A stretch of 64,000 nt of DNA from Planctomycetota bacterium (GTDB lineage Bacteria > Planctomycetota > Phycisphaerae > Sedimentisphaerales > Anaerobacaceae): assembly GCA_019456145.1 (NCBI GenBank), contig VRUL01000002.1:1-64000 (forward strand). Reading direction: 5' to 3'. The notes beneath the pieces were generated by a model. That model made no database searches. It was given only the letters and a program-made list of their open reading frames with translations, and was not told the DNA's origin. Position 1 is the first letter of the stretch; each line of letters opens with the position of its first letter. Below are positions 16,503 through 25,362 of the stretch, one piece after another. Position numbers and translations under genes: made by a program.

Positions 16503-17552
16503 GTGGCAATTACAATTAAAAAAAGTGTTAAAGTCCTAATAGTCGATGATTCGGCTATAGTACGAAAGATACTCAGCAACCAGCTAAATCAGCACAATGG
16601 TATTGAGGTCGTCGGGACCGCACCAGACCCGTATATAGCACGCGATAAAATTGTGGCGATAGAACCGGACGTTCTCACACTTGACGTCGAAATGCCCAGA
16701 ATGGACGGTATAACATTCCTGCGAAAACTGATGAAGTTCCATCCGATGCCTGTTGTCATCCTTAGTTCTCTAACACCAAAAGGCAGCAAGACCGTTATTG
16801 AAGCGCTCGCAGCCGGTGCCGTGGACGTTATGTGTAAACCTGGGCCTTCATACAGCGTTGCTGAAGCATGTAAAACTCTTGTCGAAAAGATAAAAGCTGC
16901 ATCAAGAACTCGAATCGACAAAAATACAATAGCTCAAAACCAAAGCGACACCCCGCCTAAGCGGTTGAATATGGTCGAGACAACCAATAGGATTTTTGCC
17001 ATCGGTGCATCGACCGGCGGTGTTCAGGCTTTGACACAAGTGCTTCCCGCTTTGCCTGCTAATGCCCCCGGAACATTAGTCGTTCAGCATATGCCCGCTC
17101 GATTTACAACATCGCTTGCAGAGAGACTAAACAGGGATTCTGCCCTAAACATCAGCGAAGCTCGGGATGGTGACCATGTCATACCAGGCCGAGTTCTAAT
17201 TGCTCCGGGTGGATTTCACATGCTCTTGCAGCGCTCCGGAGCAAATTATTATGTTACTGTAAAAGACGGTCCCTCGGTTTGCCGACAAAAACCAAGCGTG
17301 GAGGTATTGTTTAACTCAGTGGCAAAGTATGCAGGTGCCAACGCTGTCGGTGCAATTCTCACAGGCATGGGACATGATGGCGCCATGGGGCTCTTAAATA
17401 TGCGGCAGGCAGGTGCTCATACTATTGCACAAAATGAAGAATCGTCTATTGTTTTCGGTATGCCTAAAGAAGCCATCGAGCGAGGAGCTGCAGAAAAAAT
17501 TGTGTCGCTATCTAATATAGCTCAAACCTTGATCAACTTCGTGCAGAATTAA
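16503..17552 (+). CDS. cheB: Chemotaxis methylesterase/deamidase CheB
   Basis: A 349-residue response regulator esterase that removes receptor methyl groups when phosphorylated by CheA. The receiver (about 8-125) has VLIVDDS, phospho-acceptor D61 (LTLDVEMPRMDG) and CKPG. The methylesterase domain (about 160-349) has the catalytic triad S170 (AIGASTGG), H196 (VVQHMPARFT) and D292 (LTGMGHDGA). Length and order are those of the family. The GTG start at 16503 gives a normal N-terminus. It closes the adaptation set cheR-cheD-cheD-cheB; two CBS-pair genes follow in the same direction. Confidence 0.97.
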   Translation: MAITIKKSVKVLIVDDSAIVRKILSNQLNQHNGIEVVGTAPDPYIARDKIVAIEPDVLTLDVEMPRMDGITFLRKLMKFHPMPVVILSSLTPKGSKTVIEALAAGAVDVMCKPGPSYSVAEACKTLVEKIKAASRTRIDKNTIAQNQSDTPPKRLNMVETTNRIFAIGASTGGVQALTQVLPALPANAPGTLVVQHMPARFTTSLAERLNRDSALNISEARDGDHVIPGRVLIAPGGFHMLLQRSGANYYVTVKDGPSVCRQKPSVEVLFNSVAKYAGANAVGAILTGMGHDGAMGLLNMRQAGAHTIAQNEESSIVFGMPKEAIERGAAEKIVSLSNIAQTLINFVQN

Positions 17553-17597
17553 CAAAGTACTCATAATATATTTGGAAAATCAAAAAAGGAGAATAGC

Positions 17598-17996
17598 ATG
17601 TTCAAGGCAAAAACCATTATGAAAACCGAAGTAATCACTGTTAAAAAGGATACTGGAATATATGAAGCCATTAGAATCATGGTCGAGAATAACATTACAG
17701 GCCTGCCTGTCGTTAACGATGATATGAGCCTGGCGGGTGTTATCTCGGAAAAAGACGTACTCAAATTGCTGTATAATATCGAAGACCAACCAGGTGAGGT
17801 CGAAAACTTTATGACAAAAGGGGTAGTCACCTTTGGACAGGACGACAGCTTGATTGATATTACCGAGTGCTTCATAAAAAACTATTTTCGAAGAGTTCCT
17901 ATTATGGCAAACGGAAAACTGGTAGGCATTATCAGCAGAAAGGATATCATCTCATATATCCTAAAGCTGAGACACAAAGATAAACAACCGGTCTGA
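17598..17996 (+). CDS. CBS-pair (Bateman module) protein 1
   Basis: A 132-residue protein made only of two CBS motifs: KTIMKTEVITVKKDTGIYEA with TGLPVVNDDMSLAGVISEKD, and NFMTKGVVTFGQDDSLIDI with RRVPIMANGKLVGIISRKD. Such modules bind adenosyl ligands or other nucleotides and usually regulate partners. It begins 45 nt after cheB with AAAAAGGAG as Shine-Dalgarno and probably belongs to the che operon. It is a tandem paralogue of the next gene. Its role in chemotaxis is inferred only from position. Confidence 0.9.
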   Translation: MFKAKTIMKTEVITVKKDTGIYEAIRIMVENNITGLPVVNDDMSLAGVISEKDVLKLLYNIEDQPGEVENFMTKGVVTFGQDDSLIDITECFIKNYFRRVPIMANGKLVGIISRKDIISYILKLRHKDKQPV

Positions 17997-18032
17997 AAAT
18001 ATTATTGCCGTATACTGGGAAAGGCAGACGAT

Positions 18033-18437
18033 ATGTTCGAAACAAAAGCCATTATGACAACTGATGTACTAACTGTTAAAAAGCAAACCCCTATCAGCAG
18101 GGTCATGGAAATTCTGCTCGAGAATGATGTTACCGGCCTGCCTGTTGTTGACGATGATATGTCACTGATAGGTATTATCACGGAAAAAGACATACTGAAA
18201 TCGCTGCCTGATTTGGAAACTAAAATATTGCCAAATGATTCGCAGCATAACTCAGCCATGGTTGAGGATTTTATGGCAAAAGAAGTAGTTAGTTTTGACC
18301 AGGAAGAGGATTTGATAGCGATTTGTGAATGTCTTATAAAAAACAATTTTCGAAGAGTCCCGATATTGGCTAAAGGAAAGCTGGTGGGGATTATTAGCAG
18401 AAGGGACATCATCAAATACATATTGGAACCGATTTGA
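18033..18437 (+). CDS. CBS-pair (Bateman module) protein 2
   Basis: A 134-residue paralogue of the preceding CBS protein. The first CBS (AIMTTDVLTVKKQTPISRVM, TGLPVVDDDMSLIGIITEKD) and the second (DFMAKEVVSFDQEEDLIAI, RRVPILAKGKLVGIISRRD) align closely with it, with a slightly longer linker. The pair arose by tandem duplication and could form a heterodimeric nucleotide sensor. Together with the CBS end of the 9230-10780 protein, three Bateman modules lie in this locus. The start has GGAAAGG upstream. Confidence 0.9.
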   Translation: MFETKAIMTTDVLTVKKQTPISRVMEILLENDVTGLPVVDDDMSLIGIITEKDILKSLPDLETKILPNDSQHNSAMVEDFMAKEVVSFDQEEDLIAICECLIKNNFRRVPILAKGKLVGIISRRDIIKYILEPI

Positions 18438-18478
18438 AGAGAATTGGCACTTAATAATCACCCCATTCAGCGACCATC

Positions 18479-18498
18479 GGACTTCTTGTCCCGTTTTT
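18479..18498 (+). terminator. Weak rho-independent terminator candidate after the che operon
   Basis: GGAC-TTCTT-GTCC forms a short 4-bp stem followed by CCGTTTTT. It is placed 42 nt after the last CBS gene, where the operon should end before the convergent histidine kinase. The stem is short, so support is low. Confidence 0.3.
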
Positions 18499-18689
18499 AC
18501 TAAAAGATTTCTAAATATGATGTTTTAGCTAAAAATTTGCGGTTTGGTTGTTGCCCATCTGAAAAATGTCAACATCCCTGGAGACATCACGGAGACATCC
18601 TTCAAAGAACAAAGAAGAGTGATATTTTACTACTCATTGAAAAGAGGGAGACTGGGCCACAATATAGCTATATCTGAAAGCTCATCTAC

Positions 18690-21399
18690 CTATGATTTTG
18701 CAGAGTCAGCCATTTCGATTAAAGCTTGATCGTTTGATGCTAAATATTTGCCAATTGTTTTCAATAATTCTCTTCGATCAATTGGTTTTGCCAAATAATC
18801 ATCACAGCCGGCTTCGATGCATTTTTTGTCATCGCCTTTCATCGCATTGGCAGTCAGAGCAATTATTGGTGTTTTTATTCCTTCTTTTCTAATTGCTTGT
18901 GTGGCTTCGTATCCGTTCATATGAGGCATCATTATATCCATAAAAATCAAGTCAAATGATTGAGTCAGTACTTTCTGCAGTGCCTTATTACCATCTTCAG
19001 TAATCGTTACCTGCAAACCCAGCCGTGCCAGCAAAGACTTAATCAGTACTTGATTAGTTTTCGCATCTTCAGCAACTAACACACTGCCGGAAAACTTGGG
19101 TTGTTCCCCTTTGGTCGTGCCAGAACCTGTGTAGCTGGCAATATCATGTCTGTCCAAAAACGGTTGTTTTGTTACATCAACGCCGGCCGGTACCGTAAGC
19201 GAGAACACCGAGCCCTTACCAACTTCGCTGGTTAGAGTAAGTTGCCCGCCAAGAAGCTCTGCCAGTTGTTTCGTAATGGCCAGTCCCAGCCCTGTACCAC
19301 CATATTTGCGAGAGGTATCTTCCTCTGCCTGAGTGAACGAACCAAATATTAATTCCTGCTTACCAGGAACGATACCAATACCGGTATCCTCAACGTCAAA
19401 ACGGATAAATGGCTTGTCCTCGCATTCCTCCAGGGAGACATTCACATGAACGTACCCTTTTTCAGTGAATTTAATGGCATTACTTACAAGATTGATTAAA
19501 CATTGATGCAAACGAGTGGGATCACTGCGTATTTGTGCAGGCAGACCATTACTTTCTACGACTTCAAATTCAAGTCCTTTTTCTGTCGCATTCGATCTCA
19601 TCATCGACCCTACTGAATTAAGCAACTTCCCTAATGAGCAATTAATAATATCGATATCAAGTTGGCCTGCTTCGATCTTGGAGAAATCAAGAATATCGTC
19701 GATAAGCATCAGCAGGTTATGGCCCGACTCCCTGATAATATTGACTTCTTGTTTTTGCTCATTCGTCAGGTCTTCTTCAAACAGCAGGTCACTGAAGCCT
19801 ATAATGGCATTCATCGGTGTACGGATTTCGTGGCTCATGTTGGCTAAGAATTGGCTCTTGGCTATATTGGCCATCTCAGCTACAGCGGCCATGTGATTGG
19901 CCCTGGCTGTGGCTTCGATTAACTGCTCATTCATTTCTTCCGCCTCTTCCTTTGCCTGCCTTAATGCCTGCTCTGCCTGCTTGCGCGGCGTGATGTTATT
20001 CATTGCCATAACAACGTGCTTTTTTCCATCCAGATGTGTCAGCGCAACACCGACTTCAAGCCACGGGCTGACCTGGTTTCCATCAACTAAAAAAGTTGGC
20101 TGAATTTGCAATCCATAAACAGCCCGGCCCGAACTTAGCACACCTTCAGCCGCATTGCGAATCGGACACTGCCTGCAAAATTCGCCATGACCACATCCTT
20201 CCGGGTCGTCATGGCTGTGAATACAGTTCAATCCTTCCCCAGGCCTGCTGTTGATAATCTCTGAAGCATCCTTACCCACTAACTTCGCAATGACATTATT
20301 GACCTGTTTAACAATCATATTCTCATCAATCAACATCATACCAGCAGGTGCCGCATCGAATACGGCTTCAAGGTTCTTCCGTTCTTGTTTGATTTTTTCT
20401 TTAACCACGAGTTGTTTGCGCAAGCTTCTGAAGAGAAATATCCCCGTTGTACCTAATAGAAACACTATTACCGAAACACTGTATCTGCCCAGGATACCAG
20501 GAAAACCATTCACTTGCAGATGGGCCGCCTCGTCGTGCATATATGCCAGGTACCATTTCTGGCCGCCCCCGATGTTCGCCTCAATGATCCTTACCTGATA
20601 TTTCCCGACCTCGAATGATTCATGGTGTCTCTTAATATATTCTTCAAAGCCCTGTGCCCTCAGTTGTGCCTCGAATGAAGCCACAGTTTGTTCATCCATG
20701 TCTTCACAGTATTCACAAGTAAAAGTGTCCCCTCGCTCATTCATCAGGAGCACTATATCGTGACAATCGACAACCTCAAGGGCTTTGGAGATGTTTTCTT
20801 CTGGAATCATTCCGGCCACGATGCCCACCAGTTCCCCCTGCGAACGAATGGGAACCGAATACACCACTCCGCTCTCATCCACGCAGAGTTCTACAGGGAA
20901 GCTGATCTGTGATTCGAGAGCAGGATTCTGTGCGAAACGTCGGATTTGCTCAACTTGCGTTTCATATTCATACTTCTCACTCTCCAGGTCGTGCATTTCC
21001 TCTACCGTTTGTTCCTCATCACCGTGCTCGAACGTCATAAAAGGACGACGCGTTCCATCAAAATCGCGCTTGATGATAAATATCTCTAGAAAGGAGATGT
21101 TGCTTATAGGTATCTTTATAAATAGCTTTGATATAGTCATTCGAGTCCCGGGTCATATTCATCACTTTGTCATTGAGACTTATAAATCGCAGGATAGTAC
21201 GTGTATTAAGCAGATAATTTTCAATTTGTTCCCTGGCCATTATCATCTTAAACTGGGCGTTTTCCCGCACTTCTTCCACTTCTGCCATATACTGCTGATG
21301 ACAAATAAAGATGGTGAATCCAGCCACTAACACTGCAACCGCGATACTGCCCCATTGTATCCAGCCGAGTATCTTGCTTGTATTACTTCGTATTGTCAT
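18690..21399 (-). pseudogene. Hybrid sensor histidine kinase interrupted by one frameshift
   Basis: Read as one gene of about 900 residues, it has TM1 (about 12-34), an extracytoplasmic Cache-like sensor, TM2 ([19 protein letters not shown]), a PAS domain with a Cys-rich insert ([12 protein letters not shown]), a HisKA domain ([14 protein letters not shown]), an ATPase ([18 protein letters not shown]) and a C-terminal receiver ([18 protein letters not shown]). The first frame starts at 21399 and stops at 21058 after [12 protein letters not shown]. The rest is in another frame, joining near 21085-21095 as ...[17 protein letters not shown]. The excess is one base (or a lack of two). Because everything downstream is intact, a sequencing error or recent mutation is likely. 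It is convergent with the che operon and could feed the HPt protein. Confidence 0.8.
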
Positions 21400-21816
21400 T
21401 TTTCAACTTCTTCTTATCGGAACCGCCCACTGAAAAACTTACCACTGAGCATAAGCTTGTTATCCAACATGCCGGAACCGGCAGATGCCAATAATCCAGC
21501 CACCCCCAATATCTGCAAATACATGCATTCTGAAGCATTATTCCACAGCCACGGGGACCGGGTACAACATATATATCGGCCGATTCAGGCACCGAAATAA
21601 CTGAACAGTATCTCCTTTTTCCGCCTAATTCGAAAAATTGTCGGGCAACCTTCCCGAATCACACGCCCGGTGTTTAAGAATTTAAAACTTCTCGGATGAG
21701 GAATCAGGGCAGGGCTGAAAGAAGAACTATCCGAGAAAATAAAAGCTGAAAATGGCTCAATTATAGGTTAATATATTAACCGGAATAATGTACACGACAA
21801 GCTTAAAGGAGTTTTT
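21400..21816. promoter_or_regulatory. Intergenic region with a 16-bp perfect palindrome (21766-21781)
   Basis: No gene is seen in this 417-bp divergent gap. GGTTAATATATTAACC at 21766-21781 is a perfect palindrome centred about 43 nt before the start of the esterase gene. This is a typical place and size for an operator bound by a dimeric repressor. The regulator is not identified. Confidence 0.45.
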
Positions 21817-22809
21817 ATGAAGCATGCATCACTTATGGCTTTAGCGCTTTGTCTTTTGAATTGCACCTACGCCAGGAGACCTGTGGAATCAAAGAAACCT
21901 GTCAAAGTTTTTCTCCTTGCCGGTCAGTCAAACATGGAAGGACAGGGTGTTGTCTCCATGGATCATCACCAGTACTACAACGATGGTAAGGGAAACCTTG
22001 TCAGTACAATGAAAGATCCGAAAAAGGCCCACCTTTATAAGCACCTTAAGGATCAAAACGGCGAATGGGTTGTACGTAATGATGTAAAGATAACGTTCAG
22101 AGACCGAAAAGGCGGACTGACAATCGGATACACAGGTTATGGAGGCAAAAGCCATATTGGACCGGAACTGCAGTTCGGTCATGTTGTGGGTGATTATTAT
22201 AAAGAGCCGGTGCTGCTTATAAAGACCGCCTGGGGCGGCAAGAGTCTCTTCAAGGATTTCCGACCCCCAGGTTCAGGAGGAACGGTTGGGGAGTTTTACA
22301 AGCTTATGATGGAAGATATTCATAAAGCTCTCGACAACATGGAAAAGGATTTTCCTGATCTGGCCGGCCGGGGATACGAAATTGCCGGTTTTGTCTGGAT
22401 GCAGGGCTGGAACGATATGTGTCAGCCCAAGGCAATCCCGGAATATGATAAGAATCTAATCAACCTCGCAAAGGACCTGCGCAAAGAGTTCAAGTCACCT
22501 GATCTGCCAATTGTTATTGGAGAACTCGGCAATGGAGGGCCAAAGGCCGGAGGAAATATGGCGGCTTTTAGAAAAGCTCAGAAGAAAGGTGCTGAACAGA
22601 TCCATAACGCTGCCTTTGTAATCACCCACGACTTCTGGCGTAATCCTAAGCAATCTCCTAATGTAAACCATGGTCACCACTGGTGCGGCAATGCGGAGAG
22701 TTATTTTCTCATCGGTGATGCCCTGGGTAAGGGGCTCATAAAGATTATTGAGGAGAAGGATTTGAAGAAAAGTGTAAAAACTATTCGTTCGATTAAAAGG
22801 ATTGATTAG
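21817..22809 (+). CDS. SASA-domain (sialate O-acetylesterase-like) carbohydrate esterase, secreted
   Basis: A 330-residue exported protein with a signal peptide (residues 1-19). The block VFLLAGQSNMEGQG (about 30-43) is the SGNH-type nucleophile region of the SASA family (sialate O-acetylesterase / carbohydrate esterase 6-like), with the serine in GQSNM. The segment GFVWMQGWND provides the family's second block, and the C-terminal half should hold the Asp-His pair (HHWCGNAESYFLIG). Such planctomycete enzymes usually remove acetyl groups from plant or algal polysaccharides or sialic acids; the substrate here is unknown. The ATG has AAAGGAG at 6 nt. It is monocistronic by appearance. Confidence 0.88.
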   Translation: MKHASLMALALCLLNCTYARRPVESKKPVKVFLLAGQSNMEGQGVVSMDHHQYYNDGKGNLVSTMKDPKKAHLYKHLKDQNGEWVVRNDVKITFRDRKGGLTIGYTGYGGKSHIGPELQFGHVVGDYYKEPVLLIKTAWGGKSLFKDFRPPGSGGTVGEFYKLMMEDIHKALDNMEKDFPDLAGRGYEIAGFVWMQGWNDMCQPKAIPEYDKNLINLAKDLRKEFKSPDLPIVIGELGNGGPKAGGNMAAFRKAQKKGAEQIHNAAFVITHDFWRNPKQSPNVNHGHHWCGNAESYFLIGDALGKGLIKIIEEKDLKKSVKTIRSIKRID

Positions 22810-22857
22810 GCATTTAACACCAATGGCGCCGACCAATAATATATGGGCTTACTTTTT

Positions 22858-23020
22858 TTAGAGTCTCTAACAAAATGAATCGTTGTACCGAAAGCGAGCG
22901 TTTTTTCGTCCTGCAAGGAAGGCGAAACAGGCAATGCCGAAGCATTGTCGATGCAGCCTGACGCCGTCAGGACGAAAAACAAGCCGCTTGAATACAGAGT
23001 CATTTTGTTATAGACTCTTA
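22858..23020. repeat. 163-bp imperfect palindrome (MITE-like or large hairpin element)
   Basis: The outer arms (22858-22878 and 23000-23020) are complementary at 19 of 21 positions around AGAGTCT.TAACAAAATGA. Inner arms TTTTTCGTCCTG and CAGGACGAAAAA match perfectly. The apex is CAATGC-CGAA-GCATTG, centred exactly in the middle at 22938-22941. It lies 49 nt after the esterase gene. It might be a non-autonomous transposable element, a repeat of the BIME/REP kind or a terminator-like structure. No second copy is in the window. Confidence 0.75.
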
Positions 23021-23385
23021 GATTAATCCGGCATTTCTGCACGAAAATTAGAAAATCCCGATGTTTCCATTTCTTAGATTCTTATCGAAACACCCCCATT
23101 GATTTTATGTGCCCGATTGGCACTTCCAATTTGAATTAAGGAAAATTCCATGTTAACCATAGTATTTTCCCTGATAGTAAAAACAGCCATAGCCCCGATT
23201 TACATAAGCCAAATATTTCATTATATTTGTGTATTATTGTGTGGAAATTTAGTCCGCACACAATACGAAGAAATAGGTTAAGTGTAGGAGATCGTTATCT
23301 AATTATATTTAAATCCCGCGGCAGACGCGGTATGGTGATTTTAGTAACAGAAGGCAAGATAGATAAATATATATGGAAAACTGCG

Positions 23386-23664
23386 ATGGCAAAGGAAACA
23401 ACCAGTAAAACAAGCAACGGCAAAATACGGCCTGTTCGGCACAAGGCTGACCAGGTTAATATGTCAAAAGCCCGCAGTCAGAATACATCAAAACCGTTGG
23501 CTGACACTTCGTCCTGCTCGGTACAAGCTCCTATGTTGACACACGAGCAGATTGCCGAGCGGGTCAAAAAGATCTGGCAGGCTCGAGGATGCGTTCCGGG
23601 TTTCGATGAGCAAAACTGGCATGAGGCCGAGACGCAGTTAAAAACGGAACTTGAGGTACACTGA
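23386..23664 (+). CDS. DUF2934-domain small protein
   Basis: A 92-residue protein whose last ~40 residues (LTHEQIAERVKKIWQARGC, then PGFDEQNWHEAETQLKTEL) match the DUF2934 pattern: helix, Gly-rich turn, W...AE. The N-terminal half is basic and Ser/Thr-rich, probably disordered. The ATG at 23386 is preferred, having GGAAAA upstream; longer in-frame starts at 23332 or 23227 are possible. DUF2934 genes are often found beside glycogen or trehalose genes, and here it precedes the alpha-glucan island by 300 bp. The gap to the next gene (23665-23967) shows no other recognisable gene. Function unknown. Confidence 0.75.
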   Translation: MAKETTSKTSNGKIRPVRHKADQVNMSKARSQNTSKPLADTSSCSVQAPMLTHEQIAERVKKIWQARGCVPGFDEQNWHEAETQLKTELEVH

Positions 23665-23967
23665 CCGGTTGGATTCTTAAGCGGTTAGCAGACATGATGG
23701 CCCAGGCCTGCTTTAAGGTTGAGCAAATAATTTTGCCAAGGGAACAGGCGCGACCGGTTTTTATCGCTGTTGGCTTGTTACCTATGATTCGATGGTCTGT
23801 CACTTCCGAGTTGTTGGTATATGTGGATTTCTGCTTTCCCAAGAATGACATTTACCAAATAAGATGTCGCAGAGCGCCAATATGGAGAAATGGTTGGCTG
23901 GCCTTTGGAAAGTTTTGTAGCAACATGCAGCTTGTCGGGACCGGTCAGAAAGAAAGCAGTATCTACG

Positions 23968-25260
23968 ATGCGCGTACTAATGTTGGGATGGGAGTTTCCA
24001 CCCTATATCAGTGGAGGTTTAGGCACAGCCTGCTATGGTTTGACACGAGCAATGATTCGTCTTGGAATAGAAATTCTGTTTGTGCTCCCAAGAGCTAATG
24101 GTAATGAGCTTTGCAGTGATCCTCTGCTCACGAAGACTCAATCAACATTGCAAAACAAAAGTTCTGGTTTCTTAAGATTCCAGGCAATCTCTTCATGCTT
24201 GCACAGCCCTTACCAGTTGATTGGGCAAGGACCGCAGAGGGCCGGCCAAGCAGGAAAAACAAAACTGTGTCGGCCAAGAACCTGTTTGTGGCCGGGAACA
24301 GCCTCGCTTTGTGTAATTGGCGCCGGGACAGATGGTGGATACGATGGGAATCTGAATGATAAAGTATGGGAATACGCCCAACGCTGTGCTCAAGTCACCC
24401 AAAATGAGTTATTCGATGTAATTCACGCCCATGATTGGATTACTTTCCCCGCAGGCATTCTGCTCGCAGCCCAAACTGGAAAACCCCTGATAATTCAGGT
24501 CCACGCTACGGAGTTTGACCGATCCGGTGAAAAGATTAATCAAGCCGTTTACGATATCGAAAAATATGGTATGGAAGCTTCGGTGGTCATCATCGCGGTT
24601 TCCCATCGGACTAAAAGGATTATTGTCGAACGATATGGGATCTCGCCGGAGAAAGTTAGAGTAATCCACAATGGGATCGAGATTAAATATCTTGAAACTA
24701 CGGGCACGTGTGTCGCACGCAAAGAAAAGACTGTGCTGTTTCTTGGTCGTATCACTCGGCAGAAAGGCCCGGAGTTTTTTATCAGGGCCGCTTCCAGAGT
24801 GCTGGAAAAGCTGGTTGATACCAGATTCATCATGGCAGGTTGGGGAGACCTGGCACCTCAAACAGTCGAGCAGGTGGCTGCTCAGGGGCTTGGCCGAAAG
24901 ATTTTTTTCACCGGTTTCCTCCATGGCCAGACGGTCGAACGGGCATATAAAATGGCTGACGTTTATGTTATGCCTTCGGTCAGTGAGCCCTTTGGATTGA
25001 CAGCGTTGGAAGCAATTCAAAACAGGGTACCGGTGATTTTATCAAAGAGTTCAGGAGTTGCTGAGCTATTATCTCGCGGAGCCATGAAAGTTGATTTCTG
25101 GGATACCGAGCAGATGGCAAACAAAATCATTGCTCTTCTGACACGTCCTGAACTCGCCGAGCAATTGCAACAAGAAGCCCTTATAGAGATCCGCCCGCTG
25201 ACATGGGATGCAGCTGCAAAAAAATGTCGCTTGGTGTATCGTGAATTGGTTGAGGCATAA
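23968..25260 (+). CDS. GT4-family glycosyltransferase, glycogen-synthase-like (A)
   Basis: A 430-residue GT-B glycosyltransferase of family 4. The N-terminal LMLGWEFPPYISGGLGTA is the acceptor/donor loop seen in glucan synthases, FDVIHAHDWITFPAG follows, and the C-terminal domain has LGRITRQKGPEFF and the donor-binding EX7E in SEPFGLTALEA. It probably transfers glucose from a nucleotide sugar onto an alpha-glucan. ATG 23968 fits the family start and has GAAAG upstream; the reading frame extends further to 23890 without similarity. It is the first gene of a seven-gene alpha-glucan series. No glgC is in view, so the donor sugar (ADP- or UDP-glucose) is open. Confidence 0.88.
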   Translation: MRVLMLGWEFPPYISGGLGTACYGLTRAMIRLGIEILFVLPRANGNELCSDPLLTKTQSTLQNKSSGFLRFQAISSCLHSPYQLIGQGPQRAGQAGKTKLCRPRTCLWPGTASLCVIGAGTDGGYDGNLNDKVWEYAQRCAQVTQNELFDVIHAHDWITFPAGILLAAQTGKPLIIQVHATEFDRSGEKINQAVYDIEKYGMEASVVIIAVSHRTKRIIVERYGISPEKVRVIHNGIEIKYLETTGTCVARKEKTVLFLGRITRQKGPEFFIRAASRVLEKLVDTRFIMAGWGDLAPQTVEQVAAQGLGRKIFFTGFLHGQTVERAYKMADVYVMPSVSEPFGLTALEAIQNRVPVILSKSSGVAELLSRGAMKVDFWDTEQMANKIIALLTRPELAEQLQQEALIEIRPLTWDAAAKKCRLVYRELVEA

Positions 25261-25362
25261 ATTGACTAATATGGCTCTGGTTCGTCAGGGAAAGGATATA
25301 GGTTTTTTAGAGAACGCTTTGCATTTTTTTAACGACATAAATAAGGACAAAAGAGGCTACTT

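Noticed and set aside
22806..23042. 78-codon minus-strand frame over the large palindrome
   Set aside because: It is contained in the palindrome and its flanks; the open frame is a by-product of the structure.
23694..24098. 134-codon plus-strand frame before GT4 A
   Set aside because: It overlaps the N-terminus of the clearly recognised GT4 gene in another frame and has no domain.
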